A DNA stretch of 64,000 nucleotides, taken from an uncultured Nitrospirota bacterium (GTDB lineage: Bacteria; CG2-30-53-67). Position 1 is the stretch's first letter. Every line of letters begins with the position of its first letter. Position numbers and translations under genes: made by a program. The DNA lies in assembly GCA_947259355.1 (NCBI GenBank), contig CAMYMF010000023.1, positions 1 to 64,000 on the forward strand. The letters are read 5' to 3'. Shown here in pieces: positions 21,576 to 30,228 of the stretch. The notes under the pieces are model-generated. The model had not been told where the DNA came from. It made no database searches and saw nothing but the letters and a program-made list of their open reading frames with translations.

Positions 21576-22325
21576 ATGGAAAAAAGATTTCTCCTATCCA
21601 TTGCCCTGATCTTCTGCGTTGCCTGCAGTGCGGATCGACCCCTTCAGGGACGTGTTTCGAGCAGCATGGAAGTTACACAGACCGGCGGGACAGAGGAGGC
21701 TGAGCAAATCATCGGGTCCGCTGTTTCGCAAACACCCATTGACCGCGACGCGGAGAAGACGTCGACATCCGAATCCAATCGCCCGCCGACCCTGACCATG
21801 GTCAAGCTGACCCCTGAGATCTTTTCACCGGGGGATATGTTGGGCGTTGAAGCGTCCGCCAAGGACGAGGACGGCGATGACGTGGTCATTCTATATGAAT
21901 GGACCTTCAACGGGCATGTTGCGGGGAGCTCCAAGCGCCTTGAAGTGCCGCTGAAGAAAGGAGACCATTTTGCGGTAAAGGTGACTCCCTTCGACGGCAA
22001 GACGTATGGTAAATCAGTCGAGTTAGACCGGGAGATTGTCAATACCCCTCCCGAGATTGAGGCCAATGAACGCTTCTTTTTCGATGGAACCTACTTTGAA
22101 TATCAAGCGAGGGCGGTCGATCCCGACGGCGATGGGTTGACATATTCCCTCCTGGCACCGCCTCCGGGAATGACCATTGTTCCGACAACGGGATTGATCA
22201 AGTGGGTGGTCCCGGAAGATTTCACCGGCATCTCTGTGATATCCGTCCAAGTGGAGGATGGGCGGGGCGGCAAAGCAAACTACACCCTCAATTTCACGAT
22301 AGAGTCTGAAGAGGCAACCCTTTGA
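21576..22325 (+). CDS. Lipoprotein with Ig/cadherin-like repeats, end of the pilus operon
   Basis: 249 residues, with AGAGAGG before the ATG. The signal peptide ends in FCVAC (Cys17), a lipobox with an unusual residue at -3 but otherwise plausible. After a Ser/Thr/Glu-rich linker come two beta-sandwich repeats: one with PPTLTMVKLTPEIFSPGD and KDEDGDDVVILYEW (PKD-like), and one with RAVDPDGDGLTYSLLAPPPG and IKWVVPEDFTG (putative Ig, He_PIG type). It lies 18 bases after the pilX stop, so probably co-transcribed. It may anchor or contact the pilus tip at the outer membrane; this is inference. Confidence 0.75.
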   Translation: MEKRFLLSIALIFCVACSADRPLQGRVSSSMEVTQTGGTEEAEQIIGSAVSQTPIDRDAEKTSTSESNRPPTLTMVKLTPEIFSPGDMLGVEASAKDEDGDDVVILYEWTFNGHVAGSSKRLEVPLKKGDHFAVKVTPFDGKTYGKSVELDREIVNTPPEIEANERFFFDGTYFEYQARAVDPDGDGLTYSLLAPPPGMTIVPTTGLIKWVVPEDFTGISVISVQVEDGRGGKANYTLNFTIESEEATL

Positions 22326-22825
22326 CGCGGCTCCTGCATGCCCGTTGGGACCCCCATCGTCGGGGCGCTGGGCGAGCACACCGAGGGGGGTGACACTGTC
22401 GGTGCACTCCTAACAAGGCAACGTCAAACATGACGGCACCTGGACAGGCCATCCCCCTTTTTTCACGTCTGTTGAACAGCACCCTTACCCTCCTCGTGCT
22501 GTACGAAGCGAAGTACATCCCCATCCATTGAACTCAAGGGCCAATCCGGCATCGTTTTCTCCCCTCATCTGCACAGACGCCAAAACATAAACTCATACAT
22601 CATGTTTATTTAATAACTATATGTTTTATAGAGCTTTTATTGGCTTCAAGGTTTGACGAAACCACAAGGTCAGCTTGTACGTCCTTGGGCCCATTGGACA
22701 GACAGGAGGCCAGCCGGTACTCTTGTCACGCGGTGAAGCGTTTGAAGCCTGTCGCAAGGTCGAGAGTTGTCATGGGACGGCGCTTCGCAGCAGTTGCTCG
22801 AGATGTATCAAAAAGGAGGTCCGTC
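22326..22825. other. Intergenic region
   Basis: No supported gene. A run of GGGGGGTG (about 22384) could pair with CATCCCCC just before a T-run (22450-22462), a long-range candidate terminator for the pilus operon, but the loop is over 50 bases. An AT-rich stretch (22590-22635) precedes the next gene. Confidence 0.25.
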
Positions 22826-23332
22826 ATGAAACCCTGGACCCTCCCCGTCGCCGTCGTATCGCTGATTCTTCTAACACACGCCCCGCCGGCCGGGGCTGCT
22901 ACGAAGGTCATCAACGGCCCGCAACCTGCAACCCTGCAGTGGGGGTCGGACGAAAGCCCCACCATTGCGCTGGCAGGCAGTCGGCACGCTCGCGGGCACT
23001 CCTGGGGACGTTCGCATCGGGGCGCGCATCGGCACTCGCTTCATCGCTCGCACAAATATGGACATCGCCATTCCTTGCGTCATTTCCGAGACTACCGGTA
23101 CGACCATCGATATCGCCCCACGTACAAGTATGAGTACCGTCGCGGCTTTGGTCGTTCTCACAAACACGACCACTCCCGTTTCTATTTCTTCGGATCCTTC
23201 GGATACCCCTACTATGGCTATTATCCGGCTCCGTATTATCGCGGCGGGCCATATCCCTACCGATACGATCCGTATGGTGCAAAACCCGATCGGTACCATG
23301 GAGGTTTTTGGTTCTTCGGCTTGGGCCGATGA
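22826..23332 (+). CDS. Exported His/Arg/Tyr-rich protein of unknown function
   Basis: 168 residues; the ATG has AAGGAGG 8 bases upstream. A signal peptide (LPVAVVSLILLTHAPPAGAA) ends near residue 25. The mature protein is dominated by His, Arg, Tyr and Gly: a His/Arg/Ser tract (about 55-95) with HR and SH repeats, then a Tyr/Pro/Gly tract (about 125-160). Such composition suggests metal binding or an unstructured envelope protein. No domain is recognised and the neighbours give no clue. Confidence 0.65.
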   Translation: MKPWTLPVAVVSLILLTHAPPAGAATKVINGPQPATLQWGSDESPTIALAGSRHARGHSWGRSHRGAHRHSLHRSHKYGHRHSLRHFRDYRYDHRYRPTYKYEYRRGFGRSHKHDHSRFYFFGSFGYPYYGYYPAPYYRGGPYPYRYDPYGAKPDRYHGGFWFFGLGR

Positions 23333-23488
23333 AGGGTATTCAAGATCAGGGGAGCTTTTAGCGGAGAGGATCCCCCGACAACTCAAGCATTGCGTCACCC
23401 TTTAAGCGGCGGCGAATCCCGGCGGTTACCGGCGAATTGAGCTGTCTGCCGCGGATCTTCGACTTGAAAGACACACATGGCGTCAGGA

Positions 23489-24334
23489 TCAGGAGTCCTC
23501 GGGGAAGAACAACTGGCGCGATCGGTGGATCCATTGGGGCAGAATAACCATTTCCTGGCTGGAGAGGGTTCGTTCCCATCGCTGGAGCAGGGTGGCGTAG
23601 AAGCGGTCCGGCGTATAGAGGTGCTGCAAACCGAGCGAAATTAGAAGATAGACTCTCAAGGCGATGGTCAGTCTGATCTGCGGCATCGCACCGCGCAGTA
23701 AACCGTACATGCGAATCCGATTGACGGCATATTCCCAACGTGTCTTGAGTGGCTCCTCAGATGCCGTCTGAAGCATGGGCCAGAAAAGAGGCGTCCCGAT
23801 GAGGACCGGGGCTGCGGCAAATCCTGCCAGTGAAAGCGTGAGAAAACCGGTCCCCTTCTTGCGCTGGCCGTTGAGCATCTGGCCCCACCCCGGAACAACC
23901 AGCGATGCAAACATGGGAAGAACCGGCACCGGCACCCCTCGGAAAACACCTGGTCTGGTAGCGAGGGCCGCGGTGTAGGCCTGGACCGCTTGGAACATCC
24001 AGAGCACGATCCCGCAGAGATAGAGCGCGCTGCACGTTGTCATCAAGAATAAGGGGGGCACGCCATAGGCGGCTAAGAGGGTCGACACTTGGTGCCAATG
24101 CAACACAACGAACACCACTCCCCAACCATACAAAGCCATGAGCAGACTAAAAAGAAGGCCCCGTTTCCACTGCCCATTGTAGAACTGCCCGGTGCCCCAC
24201 ACTAAAAGCGACAGACTGAACGCGAGGGCCGGATTCTTCCAGCTGCTTCGTGGGCGCTGCACGATTTTGAACTGCATCTCAGGGTGTGCTTTTTTCTCGC
24301 CGGTATCGGTGATTTCCCATATTTTCTTGGCCAT
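23489..24334 (-). CDS. Polytopic membrane protein, family not recognised
   Basis: 281 residues. A cytoplasmic N terminus of about 40 residues is followed by four to five hydrophobic helices. Two similar motifs recur, one after helix 1 (GTGQFYNGQWKRGLLFSLLMAL) and one near residue 150 (PGWGQMLNGQRKKGTGFLTLSLAG), each a GxGQxxNGQxxKG turn, as in TM2/DUF5683-like membrane proteins. This points to an internal duplication. Function unknown. It converges on the His-rich gene. Confidence 0.7.
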   Translation of the reverse strand: MAKKIWEITDTGEKKAHPEMQFKIVQRPRSSWKNPALAFSLSLLVWGTGQFYNGQWKRGLLFSLLMALYGWGVVFVVLHWHQVSTLLAAYGVPPLFLMTTCSALYLCGIVLWMFQAVQAYTAALATRPGVFRGVPVPVLPMFASLVVPGWGQMLNGQRKKGTGFLTLSLAGFAAAPVLIGTPLFWPMLQTASEEPLKTRWEYAVNRIRMYGLLRGAMPQIRLTIALRVYLLISLGLQHLYTPDRFYATLLQRWERTLSSQEMVILPQWIHRSRQLFFPEDS

Positions 24335-24680
24335 CCGCTCCTCTCCCTATCCTCACAACAGTGCTATTCCCCATCTGGAAGCCGTCTGATTACCATTTTA
24401 GGACGATTTGACCGATAGTAACAGTCTTTTTCGCCAAAATGCGCCACCTTTCGTCGCGCCTGGCGAGACTGAAGGCCTCTTCAGGGAGTCGGCCGCTGAA
24501 AAGACATTCATTATCAAGCAGTTAACGCATCTCCGTTCCGAAGTTTCGCGCACTTGCCAGTCACGGAAATGCTTGCTATCTACTGGGTTAAGGCTTTGTA
24601 GCCGGACCGAGCTACTGCGGGAATGGTTACGGGAAGAAGATGACGCCCCGCATGGGGGCGGTTCCTCCCGGAGGAAAACG
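24335..24680. other. Intergenic region between divergent genes
   Basis: A frame continuous with the downstream dehydrogenase is open here, but it shows no family resemblance and lacks a ribosome-binding site. No clear promoter consensus was found. Confidence 0.3.
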
Positions 24681-25898
24681 ATGCATCCGAGAATCGTGAT
24701 TGTGGGGGCGGGATTTGCGGGGCTGGAAACAGCCCTTTCCCTGAAGTCGCTGATGAAGCGGGCGGCGGACATTACTGTCATCGACCGCAACGACCACCAA
24801 TCCTTTCTCCCCTCCATTCATGAGGTCATTTCGGGCAAAGTCCGTCCCGACCAGATAGAAATCGCTCTCCCCCCCCTTCTCGATGCTGCCAGGATTGCGT
24901 TCGTACAGGATGAAGTTCACGAAATCGATACGAGCCGACGCAAGGTGCACACAGCGCTGGCGGCCCTTCCCTTCGACTATCTGGTGATCGCCTGCGGAGC
25001 GGCCGTGCGGTTCTATGGCGTGCCGGGGGCCCGTGAGTTTGCCTACGCCTTTCGCACCCCCGAACAGGCCGATCGGATCGGCAGCGAGGTACGCGCCCTC
25101 ATCGAGGATCCTCGACGCCCGGTCCGGATTCTGATCGCCGGAGGCGGCTTGGAAGGAATCGAAATCGCAGGAGAACTGCTCGATCTTGTCAGCGAAGCCG
25201 GACAAGCAGAAGCCCTCGAATCGAGGGCGCTCTCCATTGAACTCATCGAGGCAGCCGCAAGGCTCCTTCCGGGCTGTTCCGAGCGCGTACAGGATTTCGT
25301 GGAGGAGTATCTCGCGGGACGTGGTGTACAGCTGTTGAAAGGAAGCGCCATTACCGAGGTTCGCAAGGACGCGCTTTTGCTTGCCTCAGGAGAGACTCGA
25401 GAGATGTCGATGCTTATTTGGACCGGTGGTATCCAACCGCCCGAGTGGATTCGCAACCTCTCCCTCGCCAGGCATCCCGACGGTTGGCTGCAGGTAACGG
25501 ACCGCCTGCACAGTCCGGACGACGATCATATTTATGCCATTGGAGATGTCATCAGCTTCACATCGCCCGAGCATCCCCAGACCCTTCCCCGGGAAGCGCA
25601 TTATGCACTCGACCAGGCCCGTGTCTCGGCTCTGAACATTTGCTACGACGCGCGGGGATACCGAAAAATCGGCTATCACCCGCCTACGAAACCGCAGGCC
25701 ATCTCCCTTGGCAAGGCCATGGGTGTCCTCGCCTCGGACACCTTCTTTTCCAACGGTCCCTGGGTCGTCCGCCTCAAGAAACTGGTGGAAAAGCGCCACA
25801 TGCTGATGTATCGGGCGCGGCCCTATCTCTCCACGCTTACCGACGCTGTGCCCGGCGCCGAATTCCGTCATTTACTCCGACTGCTGATGCCAATCTGA
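24681..25898 (+). CDS. NAD(P)H:quinone dehydrogenase, NDH-2-like FAD oxidoreductase
   Basis: 405 residues, start ATG with GGAGG 5 bases upstream. FAD fold RIVIVGAGFAGLETALSL at the N terminus, NAD(P)H fold RILIAGGGLEGIEIAGEL near residue 150, and a second FAD contact YAIGDVISF near 285. The C-terminal stretch with hydrophobic and basic residues resembles the membrane-anchoring part of type II NADH dehydrogenases. Such enzymes pass electrons from NADH to quinone without pumping protons. It ends 5 bases before a convergent cytochrome gene, which suits a respiratory role but does not prove a link. Confidence 0.85.
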   Translation: MHPRIVIVGAGFAGLETALSLKSLMKRAADITVIDRNDHQSFLPSIHEVISGKVRPDQIEIALPPLLDAARIAFVQDEVHEIDTSRRKVHTALAALPFDYLVIACGAAVRFYGVPGAREFAYAFRTPEQADRIGSEVRALIEDPRRPVRILIAGGGLEGIEIAGELLDLVSEAGQAEALESRALSIELIEAAARLLPGCSERVQDFVEEYLAGRGVQLLKGSAITEVRKDALLLASGETREMSMLIWTGGIQPPEWIRNLSLARHPDGWLQVTDRLHSPDDDHIYAIGDVISFTSPEHPQTLPREAHYALDQARVSALNICYDARGYRKIGYHPPTKPQAISLGKAMGVLASDTFFSNGPWVVRLKKLVEKRHMLMYRARPYLSTLTDAVPGAEFRHLLRLLMPI

Positions 25899-25903
25899 CA
25901 GGG

Positions 25904-26491
25904 TTACTTAGAAACCGGTCGCTTGATGGAGAAGGCGCCCCGGACCATCCCCACCGAATAACCCGTGGCGTTGTCATGGGGGTAGTTCTGTTGAAGCAGT
26001 TTATGAACGTCCGCCGGCAGGCTTTCTTTGGGACCGTGACACATCATGCAGACATGGCCCGCCGGAATGGCTTTCATGTAACGAAAGAAGGGTTCGCCAT
26101 TCTCCGTCACCGTCTCGGCATGTTCCAGGTCCTTGGGCGCTGCGCCTGCCGCAGCTTTCTTGTCGAATTCCTGAAGAACGTAGCGTTCCCATGCATCCGG
26201 GATGTCGAGAGGGTTTCGCGCTTTGAGGCTCACCCGCTTAACCATCCAGCCGTTTTCCCGTGAAAGCCTCGAAGAAACTTCGGGAGCAACTTCGGAACAG
26301 ACCGTAATGGCTGCTGCCGGACCGCCTGCCTGCATCTGCTTCTGCAAATGCGATTTCAGCTCACCGCCGAACTTCTTAATGACTTCCCTGGCTTCGCTCA
26401 CATAGCCTTCCTCACCCTGTCCCAGCGCCTGCTCGTACCCTGACAAAGCAACCACAGCAACCAGTGCAACTCCTACGACATACTTGCGCAT
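25904..26491 (-). CDS. DUF3365 (Tll0287-like) monohaem c-type cytochrome
   Basis: 195 residues, start ATG preceded by GGAGG. Signal peptide 1-24. The DUF3365 domain (about 30-195) has VCSEVAPEVSS near residue 65 and one haem-binding site CMMCHG (148-153). The family is periplasmic; some members form the sensor part of kinases, others are free haem proteins, possibly redox or small-ligand sensors. The -CxxCH- plus a conserved Cys65 fit the Tll0287-type fold. It is the last gene in a run of minus-strand electron-transfer genes. Confidence 0.85.
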   Translation of the reverse strand: MRKYVVGVALVAVVALSGYEQALGQGEEGYVSEAREVIKKFGGELKSHLQKQMQAGGPAAAITVCSEVAPEVSSRLSRENGWMVKRVSLKARNPLDIPDAWERYVLQEFDKKAAAGAAPKDLEHAETVTENGEPFFRYMKAIPAGHVCMMCHGPKESLPADVHKLLQQNYPHDNATGYSVGMVRGAFSIKRPVSK

Positions 26492-26691
26492 CTCAACCTC
26501 CTTCAGCAATTAGACACATAACGAGATGCGAATAATAGCATACGCCCGCCCGGTGCACAAGTCATTTCCACCTCCAGCATGGAATAGTAATTTTGCATAG
26601 ATTTCAATAGGTTTTGGAAAAAACAAGAGATACTAGTTGAAGTCTTGTCGCGTCCATCTCATGAAGAGAACCCTGCCAGCAAACACCCTGG

Positions 26692-27168
26692 TTATTCGAT
26701 GGTGGCAATAACCTTCACGCCAGCCATGGAGAGATCCTTCTCCAACAGGTAGCCGATGCCGCCCGGGTGCTGCGCCACCCGCCGCTGCACCAACAGGGAG
26801 GAATGAAGCATTTGCGGCGGATTGATGGCCGTGTTGTTCAGCTTCTTCTGGATCCAATCCCGGTGCACCCAGAGGGCTTCCTGTTTGAGGACAGTCTGCG
26901 AAAACTTGCGACGGGCCCCGTCAGTGATGTTGAGGTCAAAAAAGGTCACCTGCGTGCCATCGGCCCAGGGGATCAATCCGTTCTCGTACAGAATCCTGAC
27001 TTCTCGTAACGTAAGCATCTCCACGGGGTTGTGCGCGTTGACAATGATCACAAGACGCTCATCGGCCGCGACCTCTGTCGAGACGCTCATCACCAGACAG
27101 ACCGCCAAAACGAACAGAGGCAACCGATGCGCTATCTTGGAGTGGCCGCGATTCAATTGATTCATCAT
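26692..27168 (-). CDS. Small PstS-like periplasmic binding protein
   Basis: 158 residues from an ATG with AGAGGG upstream. Signal peptide 1-35 (LFVLAVCLVMSVSTEVAA). The mature part ERLVIIVNAHNPVEMLTLREVRILYENG is the phosphate-binding-like fold (PBP_like_2), shortened to about one lobe and missing the usual phosphate Ser-Gly loop. Proteins of this size often sit beside outer-membrane porins and multihaem cytochromes and probably do not transport phosphate. No permease or ATPase is nearby. Its role is unknown. Confidence 0.8.
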   Translation of the reverse strand: MMNQLNRGHSKIAHRLPLFVLAVCLVMSVSTEVAADERLVIIVNAHNPVEMLTLREVRILYENGLIPWADGTQVTFFDLNITDGARRKFSQTVLKQEALWVHRDWIQKKLNNTAINPPQMLHSSLLVQRRVAQHPGGIGYLLEKDLSMAGVKVIATIE

Positions 27169-27381
27169 CCGACCCTCTTTGGCAACACAGGTTTGGTGGG
27201 CCGCTACGGAGCGGTCTGACTCGCCCGAGGATCCAGGGTGCCTGTAAACGGCGTCCCTACCCGTCTGACCAAGATACATAAGGCGAGCGGAATTGTCGAG
27301 CGAGCCTATCGGAAAGAGAAGGGCGGCGTCAATGCCGGTGTGATTCAACGACGGCCCCACGCCTCGAGGAATGCCCCCGTA

Positions 27382-28155
27382 CTACCCTGCGTCTTTCGGC
27401 ATTCCCGTTCCCGGGGCGGACCCAGGCGTCTGTCCTACGATTTCGAGCAGTTCGACATCGAAAATAAGAGTGGCATTCGGACCGATTTTCTGGCCGGCTC
27501 CGCGGGGGCCGTACGCAAGATCCGAGGGAATGAAGAGACGGTACCTGCTGCCGACCGACATCAACTGAAGCCCCTCGGTCCACCCTCGGATGACGCGGTT
27601 TAGATAGAAAGTGGCCGGCTGTCCCCTTTTGTGGGAACTGTCGAATTCCGTACCATCCAGAAGGGTTCCCGCGTAGTGGACGCGCACCTGATCCGAGGCC
27701 TTCGGTTTGGGGCCTGTCCCCTCAGTGACGACCTGGTACTGCAGACCGCTTGCCATGGTGACGACGCCCGCTTTCTTGGCGTTTTCAGCGAGGAAGGCTT
27801 CCCCGGCCGCGCGGTTCTTCTCCCCCGCAGCCGCCGCTTCTGCCGCTCGCTCTTCCCGGATCTTCTGCGTGTACTCCCGCTTGATCTCTGCCGCCTCCTC
27901 CGGAGGAATGCGGGGGTCTTGGGCATGGAAGCTATCCCGAAGGCCCTCGATGACCAGTTCCAGATCCAAACCGCTGTCTTGATTCCTGAGGCTGCTACCC
28001 ACATCCTGCCCGACGAGATAGCTGACCTTCTCCGTCGTTGTGGTCAATTCTTTCGAGGGCGCGGCCTCCTGGGTCGGCGGCGTTGCAGAGGGAGCACAGG
28101 AGGCAGCGGTGAACCAGAAACCCGCTGCCAGCAGCCATCGCAAGCATGGAGTCAT
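27382..28155 (-). CDS. FKBP-type peptidyl-prolyl cis-trans isomerase, exported lipoprotein
   Basis: 257 residues. Start ATG with AAAGGAA upstream. A signal peptide ends in TAASC (Cys20), so a periplasmic lipoprotein is likely. The FKBP N-terminal dimerisation and coiled region spans about 42-128 (KVSYLVGQDVGSSL; charged helix EEAAEIKREYTQKIREE), and the catalytic FKBP domain about 138-239 (VRVHYAGTLLDGTEFDSS, NRVIRGWTEGL, IPSDLAYGPRGAG). It resembles Mip/FkpA. It lies 130 bases after the 11-haem gene in the same direction; a chaperone role for the secreted cytochromes is a sensible inference. Confidence 0.92.
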   Translation of the reverse strand: MTPCLRWLLAAGFWFTAASCAPSATPPTQEAAPSKELTTTTEKVSYLVGQDVGSSLRNQDSGLDLELVIEGLRDSFHAQDPRIPPEEAAEIKREYTQKIREERAAEAAAAGEKNRAAGEAFLAENAKKAGVVTMASGLQYQVVTEGTGPKPKASDQVRVHYAGTLLDGTEFDSSHKRGQPATFYLNRVIRGWTEGLQLMSVGSRYRLFIPSDLAYGPRGAGQKIGPNATLIFDVELLEIVGQTPGSAPGTGMPKDAG

Positions 28156-28285
28156 CTTTCGTTCCTTTCTCTGAAAGCCGTGAGGACCTTGAGGAGAGAC
28201 GCAGAACCGCAAGAGCGGTGCAGAGCCACGGAGTCGGGTTTTTTATACCCGTCACACAGGCCTGTCGAAACATTGCGGCGCGCCC

Positions 28286-29725
28286 TCACTCCGGGAGGAA
28301 TGAGTTGTTGTGGTTGTGGCACTCCGTACAATCCTCTCCATCGAAATGGCCGACGTAGTTTCCGGTTCCGTCCAGGTCCCCCGGGGCGCGACCGTCATAG
28401 CGATGGTGGTTGGTCTGGGAATGACAGGTCTCGCAAACGTTCTCATTGAACGGCGCCCCGTCAGCGAAAGACCCCTCCCCTTCCCCGCTCGAGTACAAGA
28501 TCACACTGTCCGGATCGATACTTTGATTTATATATCGGCGAATGGCATCGATGTTCTCTCCTTCGGGGAACATGGGGTCATGACAGTCGATACACTCCGT
28601 GGCATAATCGTATTTCCCCGTGCCGCTGACCGCACTCGAGTGGGACCGACGGGTGCCGTGGCATTTGGTACACTCCTCGCTCGGAATGAAGGCCGAGAAC
28701 TGCGTATTGCCCTCGGGATCTACCAGATGGCAGAATTCACAATTGGCGATGAAGAAGTCGGTGTTGTGCGGCGGCGGTATGCCCAGACCCTCGGCACCGA
28801 AGGAGAAGGCAAACCCGTTCCCGTGTCGGTGACACTGGGTGCAGTTCTGCCGGTCAAAGTGCCCGACATAATTGCCGCCTGGATCGAGATCGCCCGGCGC
28901 CATCCCGTTTCGTCGGTGATGATTCGTCCGGGTGTGGCACATCTCACAGATATTCTCCTCGTGGGGCGGTCCGTCGGCAAAGGAGCCCGTACCCGTGGGC
29001 GCGATAAATTGGATGATGCTCTCCAGGGTCTGGCCGGTCACATTATTGAAGTAGGAGAGAAACCGCTTGATATACTTCCCGTAGGACGTGCCGAAAGCGT
29101 TGTTCTGTTCCTGTTCGTGTGGATTGTGGCAGGTCACGCATGCGGACACCCAGTTCCCATATTTCGTTCCCACAACGGTTGAATCATGTAGTTTTACGTT
29201 CGGGGCAGATCCGAACCCGTAGGGAAACGGCAAGGGGTACTGATCCTTGAGGGTCCCGTTCAAGGGGTCTGAGGTGTCACTGGAACTGGCGTGGCATCGC
29301 TGGCATTGAAACTTGAGGTTGCTCTGAAAGTTGTTCCAGTCGTGGCATTTACCGCACAGGAGCTGGATATTATCGGAGCGAATCGTTCCGTCCAGATTGC
29401 GCAGTGGCGACAGATGGGGGGCATCGTTTCCCGGATGGCAAGACCGGCCGTCATAGCTCACCGAATTGCAGCTCACCCCTGAGATGCCGCCCAGGAGGGT
29501 CGCCCCATGGCATTCGGTGCACTGCTGTGGATTGGCCAGAAAGGCGTCGGCATGAAACTCGCCGCTGTTTCGGTTCAACCAGCCGGAGACATGCTGGCCC
29601 GACTCGGAGAGGACCACCGCGCCGCCACTGGAACTCGAGCCCGAATTCGAGCTGCTGCACCCCACCGCGAACGCGGTAGCGATGAGTCCCAGGAGAACGA
29701 CAACTCTTCTCATCTGCGGTGGCAT
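28286..29725 (-). CDS. Eleven-haem c-type cytochrome lipoprotein
   Basis: 479 residues. The ATG at 29725 follows GAGAGG and overlaps the upstream gene's 3' end. Lipobox AVGC gives Cys23, followed by a Ser-rich linker. Eleven CxxCH motifs start at residues 69, 124, 141, 196, 260, 295, 329, 352, 378, 431 and 466. One further pattern, Cys86 to Cys96-His97, could be a non-canonical twelfth site. Residues about 248-305 and 418-476 are near copies (GSFADG, CE-CH, TNHHR, APGDLD, GNYVGHF, CT-CH), a duplicated two-haem module. Expected on the outer membrane, passing electrons to or from the outside. Confidence 0.93.
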   Translation of the reverse strand: MPPQMRRVVVLLGLIATAFAVGCSSSNSGSSSSGGAVVLSESGQHVSGWLNRNSGEFHADAFLANPQQCTECHGATLLGGISGVSCNSVSYDGRSCHPGNDAPHLSPLRNLDGTIRSDNIQLLCGKCHDWNNFQSNLKFQCQRCHASSSDTSDPLNGTLKDQYPLPFPYGFGSAPNVKLHDSTVVGTKYGNWVSACVTCHNPHEQEQNNAFGTSYGKYIKRFLSYFNNVTGQTLESIIQFIAPTGTGSFADGPPHEENICEMCHTRTNHHRRNGMAPGDLDPGGNYVGHFDRQNCTQCHRHGNGFAFSFGAEGLGIPPPHNTDFFIANCEFCHLVDPEGNTQFSAFIPSEECTKCHGTRRSHSSAVSGTGKYDYATECIDCHDPMFPEGENIDAIRRYINQSIDPDSVILYSSGEGEGSFADGAPFNENVCETCHSQTNHHRYDGRAPGDLDGTGNYVGHFDGEDCTECHNHNNSFLPE

Positions 29726-30153
29726 GCTTTGCACCTCTCGTTGTTGTTGCGGCCGTGGCATTTCATGCAGGAGGCCGGATTGATCCTTCCGTCGATGCGA
29801 TGCTGCTGCAGATAGTCGCCCCGGTGCGGAAGAAACCGTTGCGGCGAGTCCTTGAACTTGTCGCTCGGTTTGATCTCTTCCTTGTTGGCATGGCAGTCCG
29901 AACAGAAAGCATCCTGATGGCAGAGATTGCAGATCTGTTTCCGCTGGGCCGCATGGAATTTGTGTCGCACATTGAAATCGGCCGTATGACTCAGGGCAGC
30001 CAGTTCATCCTCGTGGCAATAACTGCACTGCGGCGCCTCTTCGAACTCCACGGGATGGACCTTGGGAAAGCTGGTGCGTACTGAGCAGGCGTACGTCAGC
30101 AGGTGGAGCGAAAGCAGCCCAGCCAGTCCCAGCAAGAGGTTCGTGCGTTTCAT
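29710..30153 (-). CDS. Pentahaem c-type cytochrome lipoprotein
   Basis: 147 residues. The ATG has AAGGAG 9 bases upstream; the frame is open for 20 more codons but without a site. Signal peptide with Cys23 in LTYAC as a likely lipidation site. Five CxxCH motifs at residues 43, 75, 84, 129 and 141, with many spare histidines (residues 56, 64, 67, 110, 118) for bis-His ligation. The segment QICNLCHQDAFCSDCHANKE and the ending CMKCHGRNNNERCKACHRR are typical of small cytochromes in Geobacter-type envelope clusters. It overlaps the 11-haem gene by 16 bases, so the two are co-expressed. Confidence 0.92.
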   Translation of the reverse strand: MKRTNLLLGLAGLLSLHLLTYACSVRTSFPKVHPVEFEEAPQCSYCHEDELAALSHTADFNVRHKFHAAQRKQICNLCHQDAFCSDCHANKEEIKPSDKFKDSPQRFLPHRGDYLQQHRIDGRINPASCMKCHGRNNNERCKACHRR

Positions 30154-30174
30154 CTTGACCAACTCCTTCCAACG

Positions 30175-30207
30175 AAAAAACAATGGCCGCGCTTGGCGCA
30201 GCGCGGC
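30175..30207 (-). terminator. Intercistronic terminator/attenuator between porin-cytochrome and pentahaem genes
   Basis: Reading the minus strand, a perfect 8-bp stem (30200-30207 with 30186-30193, GCCGCGCT/AGCGCGGC) with a 6-base loop is followed by 5 bases and then six T (30180-30175). It ends 22 bases before the pentahaem start codon. The offset of the T-run makes partial rather than complete termination likely. Confidence 0.6.
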
Positions 30208-30228
30208 AACCACCTTAGGGTTGCAGCT

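Noticed and set aside
22640-22825. GEMM-like string (GACGAAACCAC...CCAGCCGG) before the His-rich gene
   Set aside because: The 5' half of the motif is absent and spacing does not fit; probably chance.
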